Source: Rhodospirillales bacterium 70-18 (GTDB lineage Bacteria; Pseudomonadota; Alphaproteobacteria; Acetobacterales; Acetobacteraceae). From it: a stretch of 64,000 bases of DNA. Under the pieces are notes generated by a model. It worked only from the letters and a program-made list of their open reading frames with translations. It was not told the DNA's origin and made no database searches. A program made the translations under genes and the position numbers. This document shows, piece by piece, positions 1 to 9,037 of this stretch (positions are counted from its first letter, which is position 1; every line of letters begins with the position of its first letter). The stretch is taken from assembly GCA_001899585.1 (NCBI GenBank), contig MKWE01000057.1:1-64000 (forward strand). The letters run 5' to 3'.

Positions 1-212
1 GGACTCAAGATGTTCTTGGACCGACACTAAGCAGACGCTTGGCCCTAACACTCGTTATTCAGTGTTGAGCGCCCGAAAACAAACTGACCGCGTCCAGCCA
101 ATTTCGGCTCTCCAGCCGGCGCCCATAAAAGGGCCGATTCGCGTCGCTATCGCGACATATTTTCAATCCAGACGACTGCAATTATACAATCAAATTTCAT
201 AACCGCCCCGCC
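1..212. other. Gene-free, AT-richer edge region
   Basis: I see no convincing coding sequence here. The stretch is clearly richer in A and T than the rest of the window. It holds a 6-bp inverted repeat, AACACT / AGTGTT, at 47-66 with an 8-nt loop, and a small GTCGC / GCGAC hairpin near 145-160. Neither has a T run that would make it an obvious terminator for the minus-strand dehydrogenase that ends at 213. It may be the far side of an intergenic region whose other gene lies outside the window. Confidence 0.5.
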
Positions 213-1181
213 TCAAACCACCTGATTCTTCAACCCCGTCTCCCCCCGCCACAACCGCTCCAGATTCTCCATCATCAAATCCAACACGTTCGCCTCGTAG
301 CTGCGCGTCTCGCCGCCGGTATGCGGCGTCACCAGCGCGTTCTCCAGCCCCCACAGCGGCGAATCCGCCGCCAGCGGTTCCTCCTGCGTCACGTCGATGC
401 CGGCGCCGGCGATGCGCTTGTGTCGCAGCGCGTCCACCAGCGCGGTTTCGTCCACCACCTTGCCGCGCGCGCAGTTGATCAGGAACGCCGATGCCTTCAT
501 CCGCCCCAGCGCCGCGGCACCGATCAGCCCGGTGGTCTCGGGGGTGAGTGGGCAGGTCAGCGCCACATAGTCGGCGCGAGGCAGGGCGCCTGACAGCCCG
601 TCCAGCCCCACCACCTCGTCGGCCGCGTCGCCGCCCCGGGTCGGGTCGCGCTTCACCCCGATCACCTTCATGTCCAGCGCCCGGCCCAGTTGCGCCAGCC
701 GCGAGCCGATCCGCCCCAGCCCCACCACCAGCAGCGTCTTGCCGCCCAACTCGTCCTCGCGCTGCGTCAGGTCGCCGATCATGCCGCGCCACACATGCCG
801 CGCCTGGTTGTCCCGCGCCTCCGGCAGCCGCCGGGCCAGCGCCAGGATCAGCGCCAGCGCATGCTCGCTCACCGCCCGCGCATTCGCCCCCTGCGCGCTG
901 GCCAGCCGAATCCCCGCCGCCGCCAGCCCCTCCTTGGAATACTGGTCCACCCCCGCGCTGATCGACTGGATGAACTTCAGCTTCGAGGCTTTTGGAATCA
1001 AATCATTGTTCCAGAACCCCGAGATCACCAGCACATCGGCCTCGCCGATCCGCGCCGCCAAGTCCTCCCGGTTCCACACCTGGAAACTCGCCAGCCCCGT
1101 CGCCCGCGCCTCGAACTGGGCCTGGAACTGGTAGGCGACATGGGCGAAACAGATCGTCAGCCGGTCCTTGGCGGGAAGCAT
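213..1181 (-). CDS. D-2-hydroxyacid dehydrogenase family protein
   Basis: A 322-residue NAD(P)-dependent oxidoreductase of the D-isomer-specific 2-hydroxyacid dehydrogenase family, which reduces 2-keto acids or oxidises D-2-hydroxyacids in the cytoplasm. The dinucleotide motif GLGRIG is at residues 154-159. The catalytic Arg (NCARG, R239), Glu (VTQEEP, E268) and His (TPHTGG, H287) are all in their usual order, and the length is typical. The ATG start is the natural one. The gene lies 52 bp downstream of a minus-strand flavin monooxygenase gene, so the two may be cotranscribed. Family membership is firm. The substrate (phosphoglycerate, glyoxylate, hydroxypyruvate or another) cannot be read from the sequence. 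Confidence 0.92.
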   Translation of the reverse strand: MLPAKDRLTICFAHVAYQFQAQFEARATGLASFQVWNREDLAARIGEADVLVISGFWNNDLIPKASKLKFIQSISAGVDQYSKEGLAAAGIRLASAQGANARAVSEHALALILALARRLPEARDNQARHVWRGMIGDLTQREDELGGKTLLVVGLGRIGSRLAQLGRALDMKVIGVKRDPTRGGDAADEVVGLDGLSGALPRADYVALTCPLTPETTGLIGAAALGRMKASAFLINCARGKVVDETALVDALRHKRIAGAGIDVTQEEPLAADSPLWGLENALVTPHTGGETRSYEANVLDLMMENLERLWRGETGLKNQVV

Positions 1182-1233
1182 GGCGAAACCCCTTCATATG
1201 CTGGCGAAAGGGTCGCGGCTGGCCCGCCGCGCG

Positions 1234-2325
1234 TCAAGCCACGCGCAGCCCCGCATCGCGCAGCAGCGGCAGCACCTCGGCGATGAAATACGGCAGCTCG
1301 TCCCTGAAATTCACGAAGCTGACCGTGGTGCCCGCGAACCCGGTCTCGGCCATGCGCACCATCTCGGCGGCGATATGCGCGGGCGTGCCCACCAGCGGAT
1401 AGGTCCCGGCACCGCCGGCGAACCGCTTGCGGTGCAGCCGGTAGGCGTCGGCCTCGTGGCTGCCGGAGAATTTCTCCTTCGCCCCCATGTAGTGGTCCAC
1501 GCTGGCCGCGTCCTGCATCGCCACCGCGTAATGCTCGTAATAATCCTCCGCCTCCGCCTGGCTGGGCCGGCACACCACGTGGCAGGTGGTGAACACCCCC
1601 ACCTCGCGCCCCTGCGCGGCCGCGCGGGCGGCGATGTCGTCGATGGTGGCACGGCCCTTCTCGATCTCGGTGAAGGTGGTGAACAGGAAGTCCGCCGCCC
1701 TCGCCGCGAAATCCCGCCCGGGCGGCGAGAACGCGGCATTCAGCGTCACCGGCCGCGGGCGTTGCAGCGGCGCCGGGCGGCCGGAAACTCCTTTAAGCTT
1801 GTAATATGATCCCTCATAATCAAATGGCCCCGTATCGGCATGGATGCGGCCCATGATCTCGGCCCATTCCAGCCCCTGACCATACCGATCCTCGATCATT
1901 TGCAGCCCAAACAGCCCGAATTCCTCCGGATTCCACCCGCAAACGATGTTCAAACCGGCCCGTCCACCGCTGATATGATCCACCGTGGCCAGCGCTTTCG
2001 CGGCGAAGACCGGGTGCACCATCGGCACATGCACGGTCGAAAAAACCGCGATATTGCGCGTCGCGGCGGCGATTCCGGCGGCGAAAGTGAAGGTTTCGAA
2101 GCTCCATTCCCGGCTGTTCATCTCGCCGCCGAACCCCTTCCACCGAGCGATCGGCAAAAAGAACTCGATGCCCGCGCGGTCGGCCATCTGCGCCACCTCG
2201 ACGATCCCGTCCCAGGTGGCGGGCCAGCGCTCCGGCACCCGCGTCAGCGTCAGGCCGCCATCGGCGTTGGCCGAAAAAACCCCTAGTTTGAATCGGTTGG
2301 GGCCGTGCATCGGGTGCGTCGACAT
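1234..2325 (-). CDS. LLM-class flavin-dependent monooxygenase (RutA/SfnG-like)
   Basis: A 363-residue luciferase-like (bacterial luciferase superfamily) flavin-dependent oxidoreductase. Segments such as ATVDHISGGRAGLNIV and GWNPEEFG are characteristic of the FMNH2-dependent group that includes pyrimidine oxygenase RutA and the dimethylsulfone monooxygenase SfnG. Such enzymes insert oxygen using reduced flavin from a separate reductase; no reductase gene is adjacent. I chose the ATG at 2325 (MSTHPMHG) because the longer frame to 2376 adds a non-conserved stretch. Its upstream region is shared with the divergent molybdenum hydroxylase genes (140 bp between starts), so both directions probably start from there. 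The substrate is unknown. Confidence 0.88.
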   Translation of the reverse strand: MSTHPMHGPNRFKLGVFSANADGGLTLTRVPERWPATWDGIVEVAQMADRAGIEFFLPIARWKGFGGEMNSREWSFETFTFAAGIAAATRNIAVFSTVHVPMVHPVFAAKALATVDHISGGRAGLNIVCGWNPEEFGLFGLQMIEDRYGQGLEWAEIMGRIHADTGPFDYEGSYYKLKGVSGRPAPLQRPRPVTLNAAFSPPGRDFAARAADFLFTTFTEIEKGRATIDDIAARAAAQGREVGVFTTCHVVCRPSQAEAEDYYEHYAVAMQDAASVDHYMGAKEKFSGSHEADAYRLHRKRFAGGAGTYPLVGTPAHIAAEMVRMAETGFAGTTVSFVNFRDELPYFIAEVLPLLRDAGLRVA

Positions 2326-2464
2326 GGCGCGAATGTCCTTGGGCGGTTCCGGTCGCGGCCATGACACCACTGCCACCGGGATCGTTCAAGCTTAAAACGT
2401 CTCCGAACTTGACGCCCCACCCCCCGCGCCGCACCCTCACCCCGCCATGCCAGAGGGAACCACC

Positions 2465-2935
2465 ATGACCGACCGCATCGCCTTTACCCTGAACGGAAAA
2501 CCAGTCGCCCCCCGGGCCGACCCTACCGCCCCGCTGCTGGACGTGCTGCGCAACACGCTCGGCCAGACCGGCGCCCGCTACGGCTGCGGCGCGGAATTAT
2601 GCGGCGCCTGCATGGTGCTGGTGGACGACGTGCCGGCCTATGCCTGCTCGCGGGAGGTGGGGACGGTGGCCGGGCGGGTGGTCACCACCGTGGAGGGGCT
2701 GGCCGGGCACGCGCTCATCCGCGCTTTTCTCGACGAGCAGGCCGGGCAGTGCGGCTATTGCCTGTCCGGCATCATCGTCTCCGCCGCGGCGCTGCTGGCG
2801 GCCAACCCGAGCCCGACCCGCGCCGAGATCGCGGCCGCGCTGGAGCCGCATCTGTGCCGCTGCGGCGCGCATCCGCGCATCCTGCGCGCGGTGGCCAAAG
2901 CGGCACAGATGCTGCGCGAAGGAGCGGCGGCATGA
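2465..2935 (+). CDS. (2Fe-2S)-binding small subunit of a molybdenum hydroxylase
   Basis: A 156-residue electron-transfer subunit of the xanthine oxidase family, like isoquinoline 1-oxidoreductase IorA. The plant-ferredoxin-type cluster is held by C41, C46, C49 and C61 (exact C-x4-C-x2-C-x11-C). The C-terminal helical domain carries the second cluster with C96/C99 and C131/C133 (CGYC and CRC). I chose the ATG at 2465 because AGAGGG lies 7 nt upstream; an ATG 18 bp earlier lacks this. The stop overlaps the start of the large subunit by ATGA, so the two are translationally coupled. No FAD subunit gene is present, so electrons must go to another acceptor. Confidence 0.93.
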   Translation: MTDRIAFTLNGKPVAPRADPTAPLLDVLRNTLGQTGARYGCGAELCGACMVLVDDVPAYACSREVGTVAGRVVTTVEGLAGHALIRAFLDEQAGQCGYCLSGIIVSAAALLAANPSPTRAEIAAALEPHLCRCGAHPRILRAVAKAAQMLREGAAA

Positions 2936-5040
2936 TCGCCAACACCCTGCCCAAGAGCCTGGCTGACAACCCGCGCCTGGACCGCTGGCTGCAGTTCCGC
3001 CCGGACGGGCGGCTGCGGGTGTGCGTCGGCAAGGTGGAGATCGGCCAGGGCATCGTCACCGCGCTGGCGCAGATCGCCGCTGATGAGCTGGACGTGCCGT
3101 TGGCGCGCATTGACATGCTCTCGGGCGATACCGACGAGGCGCCGGACGAGGGCAACACCTCGGGCAGCCAGTCGATCGAGATCGGCGGCGCCTCGCTGCG
3201 CATGGTCTGCGCCGAGGCGCGCGCGGTGTTCCTGGCCGAGGCGGCGGTGCTGCTGCACTGTGTGCCGGAGGAACTGGCGGTGGCGCAGGGGGCGATGCTG
3301 TGGCTGGGCCGGCCGACCGGGCAGTCGTACTGGACGCTGGCGCCGCGCGTGTCGCTGGCGCGCGAGGCCACCGGCGCCGTGGCCGCCAAGCCGCGTGCCG
3401 CGCGGGCGGTGATCGGGCGCAGCGTGCCGCGGCTGGACCTGCCGGCCAAGCTGGCCGGCGGCGGCTACGTGCACGACATGGCGCTGCCCGGCATGCGCCA
3501 TGCCCGCGTGCTGCGCCAGCCGCGCCCTGGCGCCACCCTGGCGGCGCTGGACGAGGCGGCGATCCGCAAGGCGGCCGGCGGCGAAATGGAGGTTCTGCGC
3601 AGCGGCGATTTCGTGGCCTTCCTGGCCGACAGCGAGACCGTCGCCCGCCGCGCCGCCGTGGCCGCCCCGGCGTATGCGCGCTGGGAGGGGGTGGACACGC
3701 TGACCCCCGCGATGGGCGAGGCGATGTGGCTGCGCGGCCTGCCGGCCGACGACCGCGCGCTGGGCGCCCCGGTGGCGGCCCATTCCGGGCTGCTGAAGCA
3801 CCAGGCGAGCTATTCGCGCCCCTATGTCGCGCACGCGGCACTCGGCCCCTCCTGCGCGGTGGCGTGGATGCGCGACGGGCACCTCACCATCTGGTCGCAT
3901 GTGCAGGGCGTGTATCCGCTGCGCCAGTCGGTGGCCGGGGCGCTGCGGCTGGACCCGGCGAGCATCACCGTGCACCACGCCCATGGCGCCGGCTGCTATG
4001 GCCACAACGCCGCCGACGACGCGGCGCTGGATGCCGCCGCCATCGCGCAGCGCCGGCCCGGCGTGCCGGTGCGGGTGCTGTGGCAGCGCGAGGACGAGTT
4101 CGGCTTCGAGCCGCTGGGCACCGCCATGCTGGTGCGCCTGGCCGCATCGCTGGGGCCGGACGGGCGGCCGGTGGATCTGACCACCGAGATCTGGAGCGGC
4201 CCGCATGTCGGCGGCGCCCGCGCGGCCGCCGCCCTGCTTGCCACCCGCGTGCTGCCCGACCCGCCGCCGGCGCCGGTGCCCAACGAGCCCTCCGAGCCCA
4301 ACCCGGGCGCGGGCACGCGCAACGCGGTGCCGTACTACGACATTCCGGCCCACCGCATCCTGCACCATTTCGTCGCCCGCCCGCCGGTGCGCACCTCCGC
4401 GCTGCGCGGGCTGGGGGCGCTGCCCAACGTGTTCGCGCTGGAATGCTTCCTGGACGAGCTGGCGGTGTTCTCCAAGACCGACCCGGTGGCGTATCGCCTG
4501 TCCCTGCTGGCCGATCCGCGCGCCCGCGCGGTGGTGCAGCGGGCGGCCGCCATGGCGGGCTGGGAGCGGCGCGGCGCGGCCGGCAGCGGCACCGGGCTCG
4601 GCATCGGCTTCGCGCGCTACAAGAACCGCTCCGGCTATGCCGCCGTGGTGGCCGAGGTGGTGGTGGAGCAGGCGGTGCGGCTGACCCGCGTATGGTGCGC
4701 CGCCGATGCCGGCCTGGCGATCAACCCCGACGGCGTGGTGAACCAGCTTGAGGGCGGCATCGTGCAGGCGGCCAGCTTCGTGCTGAAGGAGCAGGTGGTG
4801 CTGGACGGCGCGGGCGTGGCCTCGCGCAACTGGGACAGCTACCCGATCCTGCGCTTCCCGGAGATCCCCGAGATCGAGACCGTGCTGATGGATGGCGGCG
4901 ACGAACCGCCGCTGGGCGTGGGCGAATGCACCATGGGGCCGACCGCGGCGGCGATCGGCAACGCGGTGGCGCATGCGCTGGGCGCGCGCATCCGCGACAT
5001 GCCGTTCACCCGCGAGCGGATCGTGGCGGCGCTGGCCTGA
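2932..5040 (+). CDS. Molybdopterin-binding large subunit of a molybdenum hydroxylase (IorB-like)
   Basis: A 702-residue xanthine dehydrogenase-family catalytic subunit that would bind molybdopterin cytosine dinucleotide and hydroxylate N-heterocycles or aldehydes. Early segments (KVEIGQGIVTALAQI, GNTSGSQSIEIGG) and the late GVGECTMGP segment, with the active-site Glu of the family, match the isoquinoline 1-oxidoreductase beta group. There is no twin-arginine signal, so it is probably cytoplasmic. It forms a two-gene unit with the iron-sulfur subunit. No cytochrome c or FAD partner is encoded nearby. A ThDP enzyme follows 75 bp downstream in the same direction. Family assignment is firm; the substrate is unknown. 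Confidence 0.9.
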   Translation: MIANTLPKSLADNPRLDRWLQFRPDGRLRVCVGKVEIGQGIVTALAQIAADELDVPLARIDMLSGDTDEAPDEGNTSGSQSIEIGGASLRMVCAEARAVFLAEAAVLLHCVPEELAVAQGAMLWLGRPTGQSYWTLAPRVSLAREATGAVAAKPRAARAVIGRSVPRLDLPAKLAGGGYVHDMALPGMRHARVLRQPRPGATLAALDEAAIRKAAGGEMEVLRSGDFVAFLADSETVARRAAVAAPAYARWEGVDTLTPAMGEAMWLRGLPADDRALGAPVAAHSGLLKHQASYSRPYVAHAALGPSCAVAWMRDGHLTIWSHVQGVYPLRQSVAGALRLDPASITVHHAHGAGCYGHNAADDAALDAAAIAQRRPGVPVRVLWQREDEFGFEPLGTAMLVRLAASLGPDGRPVDLTTEIWSGPHVGGARAAAALLATRVLPDPPPAPVPNEPSEPNPGAGTRNAVPYYDIPAHRILHHFVARPPVRTSALRGLGALPNVFALECFLDELAVFSKTDPVAYRLSLLADPRARAVVQRAAAMAGWERRGAAGSGTGLGIGFARYKNRSGYAAVVAEVVVEQAVRLTRVWCAADAGLAINPDGVVNQLEGGIVQAASFVLKEQVVLDGAGVASRNWDSYPILRFPEIPEIETVLMDGGDEPPLGVGECTMGPTAAAIGNAVAHALGARIRDMPFTRERIVAALA

Positions 5041-5115
5041 GCGGCCCGTGCGCCCGGTTGGTATTCCGCGCCCGACGCGCTTTAATCCGCGCGCTTGCAG
5101 CAAGAGGACTCGGAC

Positions 5116-6900
5116 ATGGCACTGGCCAAGGCTCGCGGCGCGAAGGCGCCGGCCCGCACCGCATCGCCGCGCAACGCCGCCGGCGGCCCGCGCACCGGCG
5201 GGCGGGTGCTGGCGGATGCGCTGGTGGCGCAGGGCATCGACCATGTGTTCGCGGTGCCGGGCGAGAGCTACCTGGATGTGCTGGACGGGCTGTACGGCGT
5301 GGCCAACCGGCTGAAGCTGGTGACCTGCCGGTTCGAGGCCGGCGCGGTCAACATGGCCGAGGCCTATGGCAAGCTGACCGGCCGCCCGGCGGCGGCCTTC
5401 GTCACCCGCGGCCCCGGCGCCTGCCACGGCGCCATCGGCGTGCATGTGGCGTTCCAGGATTCCACGCCGCTGCTGCTGTTCGTCGGCCAGATCCCGTTCG
5501 AGGAAACCGACCGCGACAGCTTCCAGGAGGTTGACTACCGGCGGATGTTCCAGCCGCTGGCCAAATGGGTGACGCAGATCGACGACGCCGCGCGCATCCC
5601 CGAGATCGTCGCCCATGCGGTGGACGTGGCGACCTCCGGCCGGCCCGGCCCGGTGGTGATCGCCATCTCCGAGGAGATGCAGAAGAAGCTGGTCGAGGTG
5701 CGCGATGTCGGCCCGGCCGAGGTGTCGGCGCCGTTCCCCGACCCGGCGGCGCTGGCGCGGATGCAGGCGCTGCTGGCCAAGGCCAAGAAGCCGCTGGCGG
5801 TGCTGGGCGGCAGCCGCTGGAGCGAGCAGGGGCGGGCGGATATCCGCGACTGGCTGGTGGCCAACGACATCCCGGTGGCGGTGGGGTTCCGCCGCCAGGC
5901 GCTGTACGACGGCACGCTGGACAATTACGCCGGCGACCTGGGTGTGGGCTCCGACCCCGCGCTGGTGGCCCGCGCGCGCGAGGCCGACCTGATCCTGGCG
6001 ATCGGCACGCGGCTCGGCGAGCCGGTGAGCCAGGGCTACACGTTGTTCGAGACGGCGGGAGGCACGCCGATCGTGCATGTGTATCCCGATGCCGCCGAGA
6101 TCGGCCGGGTGTTCCGCCCGGCGCTGGGCATCGTGTCGGACCTCAACGTGTTCGCCGCCGCCGCCAAGGCGCTGCCGGCGGTGAAGCCGGCGTGGCGGGA
6201 GTGGACGCGCGAGTTGCGGGCGCTGCGCATGGCAGGGCGCGAGGTGCCGGCCTATCCGGGCGCGCTGAACCTGGCGCAGGTGATGCGCGAGCTGGAGGGG
6301 CTGCTGGCGCCGGACGCCATACTGACCTGCGACGCCGGCAATTTCGCCACCTGGCCGCCGCGCTTCATGAATTTCTCCGACGGGCAGCGCTTCATCGGGC
6401 CGACCAATGGCGCCATGGGCTACGGCGTGCCGGCGGCGATCGGGGCGAAGATCGCCTTTCCGGGGCAGCAGGTGGTGTGCTTCGTCGGCGATGGCGGCTT
6501 CCTGATGACCGGGCAGGAGCTGGCGACCGCGTTCCATCACGGGGTGGCGCCGGTGGTGCTGGTGTTCAACAACCAGATGTACGGCACCATCCGGATGTAT
6601 CAGGAGCGCACCTATCCCGGCCGCGTCTCCGGCACCGCGCTGACCAATCCGGATTTCGCCAGGTTCATCGAGGCGTTCGGCGGGCATGGCGAGGTGGTGG
6701 AGGAGACGGCCCAGTTCGCGCCGGCCTTCCAGCGGGCGGTGGCCAGCGGCAAGCCGGCGGTGATCGAGCTGCGGGTGAACCCGGAGCAGATCACCACCCG
6801 GGCGACGCTAACCGATCTGCGCGGCGGCAAGCCGGCCAAGCCGCCGGCCGCCCCCAAGCGCAAGGCGCAGGCCGCCCGCCCGCCCGCGAAGAAACGCTGA
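5116..6900 (+). CDS. Thiamine diphosphate-dependent enzyme (acetolactate synthase-like)
   Basis: A 594-residue ThDP-binding enzyme of the acetolactate synthase / 2-oxoacid decarboxylase superfamily. The N-terminal PYR domain carries the activating Glu at about residue 74 (CRFEAGAVNMAEAY). The central domain follows, then the C-terminal PP domain with the ThDP motif GDGGFLMTG near residue 458 and the paired Asn (VFNN) about 27 residues later. Both ends are unusual: a basic Ala/Lys-rich N-terminal lead of about 25 residues, and a Lys/Ala/Pro-rich C-terminal tail. The ATG at 5116 follows AAGAGGA and is preferred over an upstream frame start at 5095. It could be a decarboxylase, ligase or lyase; the reaction is not evident. 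A palindromic repeat follows the stop directly. Confidence 0.88.
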   Translation: MALAKARGAKAPARTASPRNAAGGPRTGGRVLADALVAQGIDHVFAVPGESYLDVLDGLYGVANRLKLVTCRFEAGAVNMAEAYGKLTGRPAAAFVTRGPGACHGAIGVHVAFQDSTPLLLFVGQIPFEETDRDSFQEVDYRRMFQPLAKWVTQIDDAARIPEIVAHAVDVATSGRPGPVVIAISEEMQKKLVEVRDVGPAEVSAPFPDPAALARMQALLAKAKKPLAVLGGSRWSEQGRADIRDWLVANDIPVAVGFRRQALYDGTLDNYAGDLGVGSDPALVARAREADLILAIGTRLGEPVSQGYTLFETAGGTPIVHVYPDAAEIGRVFRPALGIVSDLNVFAAAAKALPAVKPAWREWTRELRALRMAGREVPAYPGALNLAQVMRELEGLLAPDAILTCDAGNFATWPPRFMNFSDGQRFIGPTNGAMGYGVPAAIGAKIAFPGQQVVCFVGDGGFLMTGQELATAFHHGVAPVVLVFNNQMYGTIRMYQERTYPGRVSGTALTNPDFARFIEAFGGHGEVVEETAQFAPAFQRAVASGKPAVIELRVNPEQITTRATLTDLRGGKPAKPPAAPKRKAQAARPPAKKR

Positions 6901-6902
6901 AA

Positions 6903-6986
6903 CGAATAAAGTTTTTTTGCTTCTTTTTGTTCACAAAAAGAAGGCCTGTTCTTTTTTGAAAAAAAGAACCAAAAAACTTTTGTTCG
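6903..6986. repeat. Dispersed A/T-tract palindromic repeat, copy A (permuted)
   Basis: An 84-nt element that starts 3 nt after the ThDP-enzyme stop. It has an outer stem (CGAATAAAG at 6903 pairing with the 3' end at 6970-6986), an inner hairpin at 6920-6943 (CTTCTTTTTGT / ACAAAAAGAAG), a 4-nt spacer, and a second inner hairpin at 6948-6969 (GTTCTTTTTT / AAAAAAGAAC). Together they form a three-way-junction fold. The same half-units occur at 52982-53078 and 63565-63677 but in the opposite relative order. The T tracts after hairpins on both strands make it a plausible bidirectional terminator between two plus-strand genes. Confidence 0.85.
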
Positions 6987-7010
6987 TTTGGCGGTTCCTG
7001 TGAGGGCGCG

Positions 7011-7856
7011 ATGACGAGTACCGGATACGGGCGGGTTGATTTTGCCACTCTACAGCCGGCGCATTTCCTGTGGTCGCTGGAGGGCAAGGTCGGCACCGTC
7101 ACGCTGAACCGGCCGGAGCGGAAGAACCCGCTGACCTTCGAGAGCTATGCCGAATTGCGCGACCTGTTCCGGGCGCTGGCCCATGCCGATGCGGTGAAGG
7201 CGGTGGTGATCACCGGGGCGGGCGGGAATTTCTGCTCGGGCGGCGACGTGCATGAGATCATCGGGCCGCTGGTGGCGATGCAGGAGGCCCGGGACAGCCA
7301 GGGGCTGCTGGATTTCACCCGCATGACCGGCGACGTGGTGAAGGCGATGCGCGCCTGCCCGCAGCCGATCGTGGCGGCGGTGGAAGGGGTGTGCGCCGGG
7401 GCCGGGGCGATCCTGGCGATGGCGTCGGACCTGCGGCTGGGCACGGCGGAGAGCAAGGTGGCGTTCCTGTTCGCCCGCGTGGGGCTGGCCGGGGCGGATA
7501 TGGGGGCCTGCGCCATTCTGCCGCGCATCATCGGCGTGGGGCGGGCGGCGGAGTTGTTCTACACCGGGCGCGCCATGGACGGGGCGGAGGCGGAGCGCTG
7601 GGGGTTCTACAACCGGCTCTGCGCCCCCGGCGCGACGCTGGGCGAGGCGCGGGCGCTGGCCGCGCAGATTGCCGACGGGCCGGGCTTCGCGCATGCCATG
7701 ACCAAGCGCTGCCTGCACCAGGAATGGAGCATGGACATCGACACCGCGATCGAGGCGGAGGCGCAGGCGCAGGCGATCTGCATGCAGACGCGCGATTTCG
7801 CCCGCGCCTACCACGCCTTCGCGGCAAAGCGCCGCCCGGTGTTCGAGGGCGATTGA
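7011..7856 (+). CDS. Enoyl-CoA hydratase/isomerase family protein (crotonase)
   Basis: A 281-residue crotonase-fold protein acting on an acyl-CoA thioester. The oxyanion-hole segments are visible as [10 protein letters not shown] (about residues 68-77) and [10 protein letters not shown] (about 126-135). By hand alignment, both catalytic glutamates of classical enoyl-CoA hydratase are missing: the first position is Ala in GAGAIL and the second lies in FARVGLAG. Instead an Asp at about residue 163 (GADMG) falls where isomerases such as PaaG have their catalytic Asp. An isomerase-like role is therefore at least as likely as hydration. The stop overlaps the start of an acyl-CoA dehydrogenase gene, so the two probably act in one CoA-thioester pathway. 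Confidence 0.88.
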   Translation: MTSTGYGRVDFATLQPAHFLWSLEGKVGTVTLNRPERKNPLTFESYAELRDLFRALAHADAVKAVVITGAGGNFCSGGDVHEIIGPLVAMQEARDSQGLLDFTRMTGDVVKAMRACPQPIVAAVEGVCAGAGAILAMASDLRLGTAESKVAFLFARVGLAGADMGACAILPRIIGVGRAAELFYTGRAMDGAEAERWGFYNRLCAPGATLGEARALAAQIADGPGFAHAMTKRCLHQEWSMDIDTAIEAEAQAQAICMQTRDFARAYHAFAAKRRPVFEGD

Positions 7857-9037
7857 TGGCCGACCGCAGCTTTCTCGACTGGCCGTTCCTGGAGGACCGC
7901 CACCGCGCTTTCGCCGCCGGGCTGGAGGCATGGGCGGCTGCCGAAATCGGGCTGGGGGTGCATGCCCATGCCGATGTGGACGGCGAATGCCGCGCCCTGG
8001 TGGCCGAGCTGGGGGCGGCCGGATGGCTGGCCCATGCGGTGCCGCCGGAGGGGCAGGCGGTGGATGTGCGCATGCTTTGCCTGGCGCGCGAGATTCTGGC
8101 GCGGCATGCCGGGCTGGCGGATTTCGCCTTCGCCATGCAGGGGCTGGGGACCGCGAGCGTGGCGCTGTTCGGCAGCGAGGCGTTGCGCGCCCAGGTGCTG
8201 CCGGGGGCGCGGGCGGGCACCCATATCGCCGCCTTCGCGCTGAGCGAGCCGGATGCGGGGTCGGACGTGGCGGCCACTGCCAGCACGGCGGTGCGGGTGG
8301 CCGGCGGCTGGCGGCTGGACGGGGTGAAGACCTGGATTTCCAACGGCGGCATCGCCGACCATTACGTGGTGTTCGCCCGTTCCGGCGAGGCGCCGGGGGC
8401 GCGCGGGCTGTCGGCCTTCCTGGTGCCGGCGGACACGCCCGGGCTGAGCATCGCCGAGCGCATCGAGGTGATCGCGCCGCACCCGCTGGCGACCCTGCGG
8501 TTCGAGGGCTGTGTGGTGCCGGAGGGCAACCTGCTGGGCCGGGCGGGCGAGGGGTTCAAGGTGGCGATGGCGACGCTGGACATCTTCCGCCCCACCGTGG
8601 GCGCCGCGGCGCTGGGGTTCGCGCGGCGGGCGCTGGACGAGGCGGTGGCGCGGGCGGCCAGCCGGCGGATGTTCGGGGCGACGCTGGGCGACCTGCAACT
8701 GACCCAGGCGAAGCTGGGCGAGATGGCGATGGCGATCGACGCCAGCGCGTTGCTGGTCTACCGCGCCGCCTGGGCGCGCGACCTGCGGGCCGGCCAGCCG
8801 GCCGGGGATCCCACCGGGATGCGCCAGCAGGCGGCCTGGGCGGCGATGGCCAAGCTGCACGCGACCGAGGCTGCGCAACAGGTGATCGACGCCGCGGTGC
8901 AGATGTTCGGCGGGATGGGGGTGCGCAGCGGGGTGAAGGTGGAGGAGCTCTACCGCGAGATCCGTGCGCTGCGCATCTACGAGGGGGCGAGCGAGGTGCA
9001 GAAGCTGATCATCGCCCGGCACGTCGCCGCCGGCTGA
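7856..9037 (+). CDS. Acyl-CoA dehydrogenase family protein
   Basis: A 393-residue FAD-dependent acyl-CoA dehydrogenase of normal length. Visible landmarks are [14 protein letters not shown] in the FAD/substrate-binding middle domain, KTWISNGG, and the C-terminal catalytic-base region EGASEVQ. FAD-binding elements QMFGGMG and [11 protein letters not shown] follow the family pattern. The ATG overlaps the TGA of the crotonase gene (ATGA), indicating coupled translation. Its 3' end overlaps the convergent glycosyltransferase gene by 29 bp. The chain length or branching preference of the substrate cannot be told. Electrons would pass to electron-transfer flavoprotein, which is not encoded here. 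Confidence 0.92.
   Translation: MADRSFLDWPFLEDRHRAFAAGLEAWAAAEIGLGVHAHADVDGECRALVAELGAAGWLAHAVPPEGQAVDVRMLCLAREILARHAGLADFAFAMQGLGTASVALFGSEALRAQVLPGARAGTHIAAFALSEPDAGSDVAATASTAVRVAGGWRLDGVKTWISNGGIADHYVVFARSGEAPGARGLSAFLVPADTPGLSIAERIEVIAPHPLATLRFEGCVVPEGNLLGRAGEGFKVAMATLDIFRPTVGAAALGFARRALDEAVARAASRRMFGATLGDLQLTQAKLGEMAMAIDASALLVYRAAWARDLRAGQPAGDPTGMRQQAAWAAMAKLHATEAAQQVIDAAVQMFGGMGVRSGVKVEELYREIRALRIYEGASEVQKLIIARHVAAG

Noticed and set aside
2755-6687. A 1310-residue minus-strand open frame opposite the molybdenum hydroxylase and ThDP enzyme genes
   Set aside because: Its translation is His/Arg/Gly/Ala-rich low-complexity typical of antisense frames in high-GC DNA, and the plus-strand genes have clear motifs and ribosome sites.
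6903-6986. tRNA or other structured RNA gene, from the multi-branched fold
   Set aside because: The stems are A/T homopolymer tracts without tRNA consensus bases (no T-loop or CCA context), and the same element recurs at gene ends.
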